Shown here piece after piece: positions 53,083 to 60,909 of a stretch of 64,000 nt of DNA (positions within the stretch are counted from its first letter, which is position 1; every line of letters begins with the position of its first letter). The notes under the pieces are model-generated. The model was given only the letters and a program-made list of their open reading frames with translations. It was not told the origin of the DNA and ran no database searches. This DNA comes from JAJDOD01 sp039024895. GTDB lineage: Bacteria; Pseudomonadota; Alphaproteobacteria; Rhodobacterales; Rhodobacteraceae. The translations under genes were made by a program, and so were the position numbers. The stretch covers positions 94,031-158,030 of the forward strand of contig JBCCPJ010000006.1 of assembly GCA_039024895.1 (NCBI GenBank), given 5' to 3'.

Positions 53083-54612
53083 ATGTCGCTTCCCGTCACT
53101 CTCTTTTCCGAAGACCAAGCCGAGGCCTTTGATCGCGTCGCAGAGCTCTTGCAAAGTGCAGGCGTGGACATTGAAGAGGGTGCCATGAAACCGCGTAGCG
53201 AAGCCAGTCACGGCGCGATGGCCGTGATCGGCAAGGCGGGTTCCGGCAAGACAATGCTCTTGGCGCGTTTGGCGGAGGCGCTGGGCGAAGCCGGGGTCGA
53301 AACGATCAGCGGCGATTATGAGGGGCGCCGTCGCAAGGATAAGCGCACGCTCGCCATCCTTGCGCCGACCAACAAAGCGGCCAGTGTTCTGCGGACCCGG
53401 GGTGTGGCGGCGACAACCATTCACCGCATTCTCTACACGCCGCTCTACGATCCTGAATACGAAAAGATCGCCGAGTGGCTGATGGGCAATGGCGAAAGAC
53501 CAGAGATCGAGGGGCTGACGGAAGCCGCACTCGACCGGGCACAGGAATTCTTCAAACAAAACAAGTCCATTCCGGGGGCGCTGGCGGCGGCAGGGTTGAA
53601 GGGGTCGGACTTCATTCTGGGCTGGAAACGACGCGAGAATCCGCTGGATATCGGGTTTGTCGACGAAGCCTCCATGCTCGATGCGAAGCAGTATGAGGAT
53701 TTGTCAGAGATTTTCCCGACGCTGCTTTTGTTTGGCGATCCTGCGCAACTTGCGCCGGTGAACCAATCGGGCTCCATGGTGTTCGAGGCGTTGCCTGCTC
53801 CGCGCAAACTGACGTTGAACCGGGTGCATCGTCAGGACCTGGATAACCCGATCCTCGACCTTGCCCATGCCCTCGCGCAGGAGGACCTGCATTTCGAAGC
53901 GTTCGAGCGCATGGTCGAAGCGGCGTCGGCGGCCGATGATCGCGTGGTCGTCACACCGCGTGTGGAGGCGGGGATGATGGCGCGTTCGCCAGTGCTGGTT
54001 TGGCGGAACGCCACGCGCATTCGGCTGATCCACGCCTTTCGCGCCGCGTATGCCGCACCGCCGGACGCGTTGCTTGAAGGGGAGCCGTTGATCTGTGATG
54101 GCATCGAATTGCCGCTAAAGCATCGCAAGAAGCGGCTCGATCTGGAGGCGCGTGGGCTGATCAAGGGCGCGCAGGTGATTTATCTGGGGCCCGGGAAACG
54201 TCCGGGCTTTTCCCGGTTGCATGTGATCGGCGCGCAGGAGCCGCAGGTCTCGGCCGCGTCCATCGTCAAGATCGAGATGCCAGACGAGGAAGAGCCGTTC
54301 ATTCCTTTCGCCGCCAATATGGGAGCCGCGTTTCTCCATGGGGCGGCTGTGACAATTCACAAAGCGCAAGGATCGCAATGGCCGGAAGTTCAGGTTTTTG
54401 CACCTGACCTTTATGCGGCCAGCCGCGCGGGCCGAATGGAAGCGGGCATTCCGCTTTGGAAACGACTTGCCTATGTTGCGATCACGAGGGCGGAGGAGCG
54501 TTTGCATTGGGTCACCCGGTACCGTCTGGGCAAACCGACAGAGGCCCTTGGAACGGCAGATTTGGGTGCCGCCCCGGCACCGCTTGAGATGATTAAAGAG
54601 GGAGAGACATGA
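53083..54612 (+). CDS. RecD-like SF1 DNA helicase
   Basis: The 509-residue protein has helicase motif I (IGKAGSGKTMLL) near residue 50, motif Ia (LAPTNKAA), motif II (IGFVDEASML), motif III (LLFGDPAQLAPV), motif IV/V (VTIHKAQGSQWPEV) and motif VI (LAYVAITRAEERLHW). This order is that of the RecD/TraA-like superfamily 1B helicases. It lacks the long N-terminal domain of RecD2, so it is a compact form. It is coupled to the following SDR gene by an ATGA overlap, although the products have no obvious common pathway. Confidence 0.92.
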   Translation: MSLPVTLFSEDQAEAFDRVAELLQSAGVDIEEGAMKPRSEASHGAMAVIGKAGSGKTMLLARLAEALGEAGVETISGDYEGRRRKDKRTLAILAPTNKAASVLRTRGVAATTIHRILYTPLYDPEYEKIAEWLMGNGERPEIEGLTEAALDRAQEFFKQNKSIPGALAAAGLKGSDFILGWKRRENPLDIGFVDEASMLDAKQYEDLSEIFPTLLLFGDPAQLAPVNQSGSMVFEALPAPRKLTLNRVHRQDLDNPILDLAHALAQEDLHFEAFERMVEAASAADDRVVVTPRVEAGMMARSPVLVWRNATRIRLIHAFRAAYAAPPDALLEGEPLICDGIELPLKHRKKRLDLEARGLIKGAQVIYLGPGKRPGFSRLHVIGAQEPQVSAASIVKIEMPDEEEPFIPFAANMGAAFLHGAAVTIHKAQGSQWPEVQVFAPDLYAASRAGRMEAGIPLWKRLAYVAITRAEERLHWVTRYRLGKPTEALGTADLGAAPAPLEMIKEGET

Positions 54613-55340
54613 GCGGGACAATCATCATCACCGGCGCAAGCCAAGGCATTGGAAAAGCAACGGCAGAGACATTCCTCGCGGATGGCTGGACGGTTGGATA
54701 TCTGGCACGTCGCGCCGACGTTTTGGAGGAAATCACCGCCAATAATCCGCGCGCCATCCCGTTGCCCGCAGATGTGACGGATGAGGCGGCGGTGAGCAAG
54801 CAATTCGACGCTTTCGTCAAACAGACCGGACGTCTCGACGCGCTGTTCAATAATGCGGGCATGTTTGGGCCGCCCACCACCATCGACAATATCAAGCTCA
54901 ATGAGTGGATGGAGGTTGTGAACCTGAACATGACCGGCATGTTCCTTGCGGCGCGCGCGGCGTTCAAGCAAATGCGCAACCAGGACCCACGCGGCGGGCG
55001 CATCATCAACAACGGGTCGATTTCGGCCCATGTTCCGCGTGAAACAAGCCTTTGCTATACAACGACAAAACACGCTGTCACGGGTATGACGCGGACGCTC
55101 AGCCTTGATGGACGGCCGCTCGATATCGCGTGCGGTCAGATTGATATCGGGAATGCCATGACCGAAATGGTTGAGGTAACGAACCAGCGCCTTATCGACG
55201 AAGGGAAAGAGCCGAACCCGGTTATGGACGTGCGCCACGCGGCGGAAACGGTGCTGCACATGGCCAATCTGCCGCTCAATGCGAACGTGCAGTTCGTGAC
55301 CGTGATGGCAACCAAAATGCCCTATATCGGGCGCGGGTAG
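54609..55340 (+). CDS. Short-chain dehydrogenase/reductase
   Basis: A classical SDR of 243 residues: TGASQGIG cofactor loop at the N-terminus, NNAGMFG, the catalytic serine in NNGSISAHV and the YxxxK site in YTTTKHAVTG. The absence of an acidic residue right after the second strand (YLARRADVLEE) suggests NADP(H). The substrate cannot be predicted. Its ATG overlaps the helicase stop (ATGA), and it is convergent with the TIGR02186 gene. Confidence 0.9.
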   Translation: MSGTIIITGASQGIGKATAETFLADGWTVGYLARRADVLEEITANNPRAIPLPADVTDEAAVSKQFDAFVKQTGRLDALFNNAGMFGPPTTIDNIKLNEWMEVVNLNMTGMFLAARAAFKQMRNQDPRGGRIINNGSISAHVPRETSLCYTTTKHAVTGMTRTLSLDGRPLDIACGQIDIGNAMTEMVEVTNQRLIDEGKEPNPVMDVRHAAETVLHMANLPLNANVQFVTVMATKMPYIGRG

Positions 55341-55350
55341 GTCACCCGGT

Positions 55351-56100
55351 TCAGGTGCGGATCACCCGAAACAGGGCCGACGCGCCCCAGCCCGCGCTAA
55401 TCGCGATGGCAAGGGACATCAGGCCGTAGAGCAGCGGGTCTTCACGGGACAGACGAAACAAAAATCGTTCCAGGCCGACTTTCTGCACCGGGATGGTGGT
55501 TTCGAACTGATCTACCACGTCGCCATGCCGCGTCAGATAGAAACGGGCGCTATAGTCGCCCTCGGTCAGGTTCGCCGGCAGACGCAGGGTCGTGCTGAAC
55601 AGGGTTTGTTCCTCGAAAGCGACGGACCCCAGGTTGGTTTGGTAGCTGCCATCGGCTTCGCGAATTCGGATGAGTGCTTCGGTGAAGGCCGCGCTATCGG
55701 CAAGTTCCGCCCCGACGGACCGTATCGCGCGGCGAAGGGAGACCCGGTGCCGCAAATCCTCGACATCGTTCAGAACATCAGGCCAAGCGCCCGTCGTCCC
55801 GATTGCGTAAAAACTCGGTGCATGATCCACTTCGACGGCGTCGGTGTTGACCCAGATGCCGAAGCGGCGAGCCTTTCGGCGTACGTTTACCGCTTCCGAC
55901 GGCCCGGCGACCGTTACCACCACATGCAGCGGTGCGTCGGTGGAAATCGCGTCCTCTCGCTTGACGGCACCAAAGATCAGAAGCTCGGAGCCGTCGAAAT
56001 TTGTGGTGATGGAAATACGGCTTTGGCTGAGGCCAACCACGACCTCTTCGCCGAGGGTCGGTGTCGCGAGGCATAGCAGGGCTAGTATTAGTCGGAACAT
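55351..56100 (-). CDS. TIGR02186-family membrane-anchored periplasmic protein
   Basis: The 249-residue product has a signal peptide (MFRLILALLCLATPTLG), a periplasmic beta-rich domain (EEVVVGLSQSRISITTNFDGSELLIFGAVK, the family hallmark) and a single C-terminal helix (LLYGLMSLAIAISAGWGASALF). Proteins of this family are usually encoded beside a TauE/SafE permease, as here; the upstream permease gene ends 1 bp before its start. A role in transport of a sulfur or other anion is inferred from that pairing only. Confidence 0.87.
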   Translation of the reverse strand: MFRLILALLCLATPTLGEEVVVGLSQSRISITTNFDGSELLIFGAVKREDAISTDAPLHVVVTVAGPSEAVNVRRKARRFGIWVNTDAVEVDHAPSFYAIGTTGAWPDVLNDVEDLRHRVSLRRAIRSVGAELADSAAFTEALIRIREADGSYQTNLGSVAFEEQTLFSTTLRLPANLTEGDYSARFYLTRHGDVVDQFETTIPVQKVGLERFLFRLSREDPLLYGLMSLAIAISAGWGASALFRVIRT

Positions 56101-56101
56101 C

Positions 56102-57019
56102 TCAATGCCCTCCGACGGCGCCGACGCTATAAAGCTCGTCTGGCTGGATCAGCAGATCGAGGGCGAGTTTCCCGCAGACCGCGAGCACCATGAGCGACAG
56201 CAGGATACGTAATTGTTCCGCTTTCAGTCGCGCGCCAAGTTGCGTGCCAATCTGCGCACCGATAACACCCCCAATAAGCAGGAGGACCGCGAGGACGATA
56301 TCCACTGTAAAGTTCGTCGTGGCATGTAAGAGCGTTGTGAACCCGGTGACAAAAATGATCTGAAACAGCGATGTGCCCACGACGACCTTGGTCGGCATAC
56401 CAAGGATGTAGATCATGGCGGGCACCATGATGAAGCCACCGCCGACGCCCATGATTGCCGCTAAGATACCGACAAGAATGCCCACGATGACCGGTGGAAT
56501 GACGGAGATATAAAGGCCAGAGGTGCGAAAGCGGATCTTGAAGGGCAGCGAATGGGCAATCCCGTGCTTACGTCGCTTGGGCTTTGCGCCCGTCGCTCTG
56601 CTTCGGCGTAGGGCACGCAGGCTTTCGAAGAACATCAGGCCGCCTACGATCCCGAGGAAGACGACGTAGGAAAGCCTTACCAGCAGGTCGACCTGGCCTA
56701 TCGCTTTGAGAGCATTGAATATTTGTACGCCGAGCGCCGCACCGATCAGGCCGCCGATCAAAAGGACGGTGCCCATGCGCAGATCGACCGTTCGTCGTCT
56801 GAGATGCGCGAGCGCGCCCGAGAACGAGGAGGCAACGATCTGGTTCGCCTCTGTCGCCACAGCGACCGCTGGCGGTATGCCGATGAAAAACAAAAGCGGC
56901 GTCATCAGGAAACCACCGCCCACGCCGAACATGCCGGACAGCACGCCCACCAATCCGCCGAGCCCCAGCAGCAAGAGAGCATTGACCGAAACCTCGGCAA
57001 TCGGAAGGTAGATTTGCAT
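56102..57019 (-). CDS. TauE/SafE family permease (putative sulfite or sulfonate exporter)
   Basis: The 305-residue protein has two homologous halves of about four helices each. Each half carries the family motif: GVLSGMFGVGGGFLMTPLL near residue 27 and GILAAIMGVGGGFIMVPAM near residue 185. A basic cytoplasmic loop (LRRSRATGAKPKRRK) separates them. The start at 57019 follows GGGAGG and avoids overlap with the divergent MATE gene. Downstream by 1 bp lies the TIGR02186 gene, its usual partner. The transported anion is not known. Confidence 0.9.
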   Translation of the reverse strand: MQIYLPIAEVSVNALLLLGLGGLVGVLSGMFGVGGGFLMTPLLFFIGIPPAVAVATEANQIVASSFSGALAHLRRRTVDLRMGTVLLIGGLIGAALGVQIFNALKAIGQVDLLVRLSYVVFLGIVGGLMFFESLRALRRSRATGAKPKRRKHGIAHSLPFKIRFRTSGLYISVIPPVIVGILVGILAAIMGVGGGFIMVPAMIYILGMPTKVVVGTSLFQIIFVTGFTTLLHATTNFTVDIVLAVLLLIGGVIGAQIGTQLGARLKAEQLRILLSLMVLAVCGKLALDLLIQPDELYSVGAVGGH

Positions 57020-57146
57020 GGGCCTCCCATACGCCCGTGCGGCGACGCGTTTCAACGGCCAAATCGGATAACGGGATGACGCCAGTTGCGACATATCGGA
57101 ACACTGCGCGATAGACAGTTCACGGCGTCGCTGCCATGGTCGGCCC

Positions 57147-58547
57147 ATGGCAGATCAGGCGAAATTTCTGGAAGGTAGTTTGCTTCGGCATATCGCCGTT
57201 ATGTCGATTACGTCGTCTGTGGGATTGATGGCGGTCTTTGCCGTCGATTTTGTCGATATGATTTTCATTTCGATGCTCGGCAAAGCGGAGCTTGCGGCGG
57301 CGGTCGGCTATGCCGGCGCAATCCTGTTTTTCACCGGCTCTTTCGGCATTGGCATGGCGATTGCCTGCGGTGCCCAGGTGGCGCGGGCCCTTGGGGAGGG
57401 GGACCCGGCGCTCGCCCAGCAGCGCGCAACGTCCAGTCTGATCTATGGCTTTGGGTTTGGCGCGGTTTTCGCGGCGGTCGTCTGGCTGAACCTGACTACG
57501 CTTGTCTCGTTGCTTGGGGCAACGGGCGAAACGCGCGACCTTGCCGTCCTTTATATGCAGATCATCCTGCCGAGCTTACCTGTGCTTCTCGTGGGCATCG
57601 TCGGTGGCGCGATCCTGCGGGCCCATGGAGATGCGCGCCGATCAATGAATGTGCTGATTATCGGGGGTGTCGTGAATGCAGTGCTCGATCCCATTTTGAT
57701 CTTTGGCCTTAATCTTGAACTCATGGGCGCGGCGCTCGCGTCGATCGCGGCGCGTTTTACGATTGCCGGTTTGGCGTTGTCGGCGATCCACAAACATCAC
57801 GGCGGTTTTGGTCAGCCGAGTGTCGGGACGCTGGCGCGCGACTTTCGGCCGGTCTTTGCGATTGCCATACCGGCGATCCTGACGCAACTCGCGACGCCGG
57901 TTGGGCAGGCCTATGTCACGCGCGCCATGGCCGAATACGGAGAAGAGGCGGTCGCGGGCATGGCGATTGTCGGCAGGCTCACCCCCGTTGCGTTCGCTAT
58001 CATCTTCGCGCTCTCGGGGGCCGTGGGACCCATCATCGGTCAGAATGCGGGCGCGCGAAATGCCGAGCGGGTGCGGGGCACCTTCAACGAGGCACTCCTG
58101 TTCACATTGGGCGTTACGGTAATTGTCTCGCTCGCCTTGTTCCTGTTGCGTGGGCCGCTATCGCTCCTGTTCCAGCTCGACGATGGCAGCATTGCGCAGA
58201 CGCTGGTTTTCCTTTTTGCCGGCCCATTGTCGCTTCTTTACTTTTTCAACGGGGTACTTTTTGTCGCCAATGCGGGCTTCAATAATCTTGGTCACCCATT
58301 TTACTCGACAATGACCAATTGGGGGCGCCATACGCTTGGGACGATACCGCCAGTCATGCTCGGAGCGTGGCTGTTCGGCGCGCCGGGCGTGCTGATCGGT
58401 CAGGCGGCGGGGGGCGTGATTTTTGCGTTGATCGCCTTCACTCTCGCGCGGCGCGTGATTGCGGAAACGGAAGGCGACGCCCCGATGCCACGCGAACCTT
58501 TCGCCCGGCAGGCGCGCTTGATGAACTTGTTCCACCACCGACGGTAA
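57147..58547 (+). CDS. MATE-family efflux transporter
   Basis: The 466-residue protein has 12 predicted helices in two halves. Family features include MSITSSVGLMAVFAVDFVDMIFISMLGKAELAA in helices 1-2 (described by these residues only in outline), GMAIACGAQVARALGEGDP, and the second half with RAMAEYGEEAVAGMAIVGRL and GPIIGQNAGARNAERV. MATE proteins export cationic compounds using sodium or protons. Its stop is directly followed by the stop of the convergent gene with no gap. Confidence 0.92.
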   Translation: MADQAKFLEGSLLRHIAVMSITSSVGLMAVFAVDFVDMIFISMLGKAELAAAVGYAGAILFFTGSFGIGMAIACGAQVARALGEGDPALAQQRATSSLIYGFGFGAVFAAVVWLNLTTLVSLLGATGETRDLAVLYMQIILPSLPVLLVGIVGGAILRAHGDARRSMNVLIIGGVVNAVLDPILIFGLNLELMGAALASIAARFTIAGLALSAIHKHHGGFGQPSVGTLARDFRPVFAIAIPAILTQLATPVGQAYVTRAMAEYGEEAVAGMAIVGRLTPVAFAIIFALSGAVGPIIGQNAGARNAERVRGTFNEALLFTLGVTVIVSLALFLLRGPLSLLFQLDDGSIAQTLVFLFAGPLSLLYFFNGVLFVANAGFNNLGHPFYSTMTNWGRHTLGTIPPVMLGAWLFGAPGVLIGQAAGGVIFALIAFTLARRVIAETEGDAPMPREPFARQARLMNLFHHRR

Positions 58548-59105
58548 TTAGACGAAAGCTGCGCCGCGTTGCTCAAGGTGGTGATCCACAAGCGACGTTT
58601 CTTCCGGTGTCAGCTTTTGATGTCTTGGGTAGCGGGGGGCCGCGCGATCATTGAGAATCGGCGCATCCCACCCATCGGTGGTGTCAAAAAACTCGGAAAC
58701 GGCACTGTTGCTGCCGAGGCGATGATAGCCCTGAACCACCACATCGAGGTAGCTTAACAAAATCGGATGTTGCCCGCTATGGGGCAGGTGGAGGTCGACG
58801 GGTGCATGGTAAAAGCGCACGTCCGTGTCCCGTCCCAAGGCATGCTCGACACGGGTCGCGCGTTCCTGCAAGTAAGAATGCTCTCGCTGATCGAGCGCCC
58901 CCCAATCACCAGCGGGGACCGGGGCAAGCGCGCCGCAAATGGTTGTTTTCGCGTCGTATGTAACTGTCAAAAAGGCGACCGTTCGGCCTTCCACGTGCCG
59001 CCAGATGCGCCGCCATCCGGCAAGACGCGCAGGGTGCAGCGCGGTGTAGTCATGGGTGCGCGCGTTGACGAGGCTGCCATAGCCAAAAACATATGCATCT
59101 GCCAT
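58548..59105 (-). CDS. Gamma-glutamylcyclotransferase-like protein
   Basis: The 185-residue protein starts MADAYVFGYGSLVN, where the YGSL motif is the glutamyl-binding loop of the GGCT fold. The rest is consistent with the AIG2/GGCT-like superfamily (GALAPVPAGDWGALDQREHSYLQERATRV has the expected catalytic-glutamate position in DQREHSY). The start at 59105 is the first residue of the motif region; the longer frame overlaps the glycine riboswitch and is rejected. The actual substrate is uncertain. Confidence 0.85.
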   Translation of the reverse strand: MADAYVFGYGSLVNARTHDYTALHPARLAGWRRIWRHVEGRTVAFLTVTYDAKTTICGALAPVPAGDWGALDQREHSYLQERATRVEHALGRDTDVRFYHAPVDLHLPHSGQHPILLSYLDVVVQGYHRLGSNSAVSEFFDTTDGWDAPILNDRAAPRYPRHQKLTPEETSLVDHHLEQRGAAFV

Positions 59106-59185
59106 CGCCGTTTTGTGGCCGTGCCGCCTCGCTAACACAACCCCTTGCCAGATGTGGGTGTTCGGGCGTAAGCAACAAAGGCGCA

Positions 59186-59340
59186 TTGCGGGAGAATCGG
59201 GTATCTGCCCGTGCCGAAGGAGCAACCGCCCCGGTAAACTCTCAGGCCCACGGACCGTAGCGCGCATGACACTCTGGAGAGACCCCGGGACCGGGGCGCC
59301 GAAGGGATAACGATCTCAGGCGAAAGGACAGAGGGGGCAA
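59186..59340 (+). ncRNA. Tandem glycine riboswitch upstream of gcvT
   Basis: Two consecutive glycine aptamers. The first (about 59186-59276) has GGGAGA, the GCCGAAGGAGCAA core, CTCTCAGGCCCA and GGACCG. The second (about 59270-59340) has CTCTGGAGAG, GCGCCGAAGGGATAA, ATCTCAGGCGAAAGGACAGAGGGGGCA in broken form. These are the conserved core elements of the class. The RNA ends about 37 bp before the gcvT ATG. In other bacteria it turns on glycine cleavage when glycine is high. Confidence 0.92.
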
Positions 59341-59376
59341 CGGCCCCGGCGGAAACGCCGGACGAAAGGAGCGCCG

Positions 59377-60507
59377 ATGCCTGACCTTGAGCGGACACCG
59401 CTTTACGATTTGAACGTTGCGCATGGCGCAAAGATGGTGCCGTTCGCGGGCTATGAGATGCCGGTGCAGTATCCGCTTGGCGTTATGCAGGAGCATCTTT
59501 GGACGCGCGCCCATGCCGGGTTGTTCGATGTGAGCCACATGGGTCAAATCCGGCTTACGGCGAAGTCGGGCACTGTCGAAGATGCCGCTGCCGCGCTTGA
59601 GACATTGGTGCCGGTGAACCTGCTCGGGCTTCGGGAGGGACGTCAACGCTATGCTGTCTTCACCAACGGTGACGGCGGCATACTCGATGATCTGATGGTG
59701 TCCCGGAAGGACGACCACCTTCTTCTCGTTGTTAACGCGGCGCGCAAGAATGATGATATCGCCCATCTCGCCGCCCATCTGTCCGACCGATGTGAGGTGT
59801 CACCCGTCACCGACCGCGCCCTGGTCGCCTTGCAAGGACCTGAGGCCGAAATGGCGCTTGCCGCCCTTGTGCCCTCCATCGCTCAAACCGTTTTCATGGA
59901 TGCCGTGGATATCACTTGGAACGGTGTGACCCTATGGGTGACGCGTTCGGGCTACACGGGAGAGGACGGGTTCGAAATCTCGGTCCCGGCAGCCGTCGCC
60001 ACCGCGTTTGTAAACGTGCTCCTCGACCATGATGCGGTCCAACCCATCGGCCTTGGCGCCCGCGACAGCCTCCGCCTTGAGGCCGGGCTTTGCCTTTATG
60101 GTCAGGATATGGACGGTGGGTTAAGCCCGGTGGAAGCGTCGCTGTCCTGGGCCATTCAGAAAGTGCGCCGCACGGGTGGTGCGCGCGCAGGTGGCTTTCC
60201 CGGCGCGGACGTCATCTTGCCGCAACTTGAAAACGGCGTGCATCGGCACCGGGTCGGGCTTCGTCCGGATGGTAAGGCGCCGATGCGTCGGGAAGTCCCG
60301 CTTTTTCAAAACGCCGCAGGCGGCGAACAGATCGGTTTCGTCACCTCAGGTGGTTTCGGCCCAAGCATCAAGGCACCGATTGCCATGGGCATTGTCGCCG
60401 ACAGCTTGCACATGCCCGGCACCCGTTTGTTCGGTGAAGTGCGCGGCAAGCGCTTGCCTGTCACAGTCGCCGACCTGCCTTTTCGTTCTTCCACCTACAA
60501 ACGCTGA
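59377..60507 (+). CDS. gcvT: Aminomethyltransferase, glycine cleavage T protein
   Basis: GcvT releases ammonia from the aminomethyl-lipoyl arm and forms methylene-tetrahydrofolate. The 376-residue protein begins with LERTPLYDLNVAHGAKMVPFAGYEMPVQY, then LFDVSHMGQI, LVALQGPEAE, the RSGYTGEDGFEI segment (folate site) and GLGARDSLRLEAGL with the catalytic aspartate. AAAGGAG precedes the start. It is the first gene of gcvTHP under glycine riboswitch control. Confidence 0.97.
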   Translation: MPDLERTPLYDLNVAHGAKMVPFAGYEMPVQYPLGVMQEHLWTRAHAGLFDVSHMGQIRLTAKSGTVEDAAAALETLVPVNLLGLREGRQRYAVFTNGDGGILDDLMVSRKDDHLLLVVNAARKNDDIAHLAAHLSDRCEVSPVTDRALVALQGPEAEMALAALVPSIAQTVFMDAVDITWNGVTLWVTRSGYTGEDGFEISVPAAVATAFVNVLLDHDAVQPIGLGARDSLRLEAGLCLYGQDMDGGLSPVEASLSWAIQKVRRTGGARAGGFPGADVILPQLENGVHRHRVGLRPDGKAPMRREVPLFQNAAGGEQIGFVTSGGFGPSIKAPIAMGIVADSLHMPGTRLFGEVRGKRLPVTVADLPFRSSTYKR

Positions 60508-60523
60508 ACAAGGGAACAAACAG

Positions 60524-60883
60524 ATGAAATACACCGAAGATCACGAGTGGCTCCGCGTCGAAGGCGATTTGATTGTGGTTGGCATTACCGAACACGCCGC
60601 GGAACAACTGGGCGACGTGGTGTTTGTTGAGTTGCCGGAGGCTGAGACGCAAGTGTCCAAGGGCGACGATGCGGTGGTGATAGAAAGCGTCAAGGCAGCG
60701 TCGGATATCGTTGCACCCGTGGACGGTGAGATCGTTGAAGTGAACGACGCGCTGGCCGACAATCCGGGGCTGGTAAACGAGGACCCGCTCGGTGGCGCAT
60801 GGTTCTTCAAGATCAAAGTCGAGGATGTGACCGAGGTCGACACTTACATGGATGAAGACGCCTATAAAGAGATGATCGCCTAA
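60524..60883 (+). CDS. gcvH: Glycine cleavage H protein
   Basis: GcvH carries the aminomethyl group on lipoyllysine between the P, T and L proteins. The 119-residue protein has the N-terminal YTEDHEWL motif, GITEHAAEQLGDVVFVELP and the lipoylation motif VIESVKAASDI, in which K is modified. The ATG at 60524 lies 16 bp after gcvT; the longer frame that extends upstream overlaps gcvT and is not used. Confidence 0.97.
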   Translation: MKYTEDHEWLRVEGDLIVVGITEHAAEQLGDVVFVELPEAETQVSKGDDAVVIESVKAASDIVAPVDGEIVEVNDALADNPGLVNEDPLGGAWFFKIKVEDVTEVDTYMDEDAYKEMIA

Positions 60884-60909
60884 GCTGTTTTGCCCCAGGA
60901 GATGTTGCG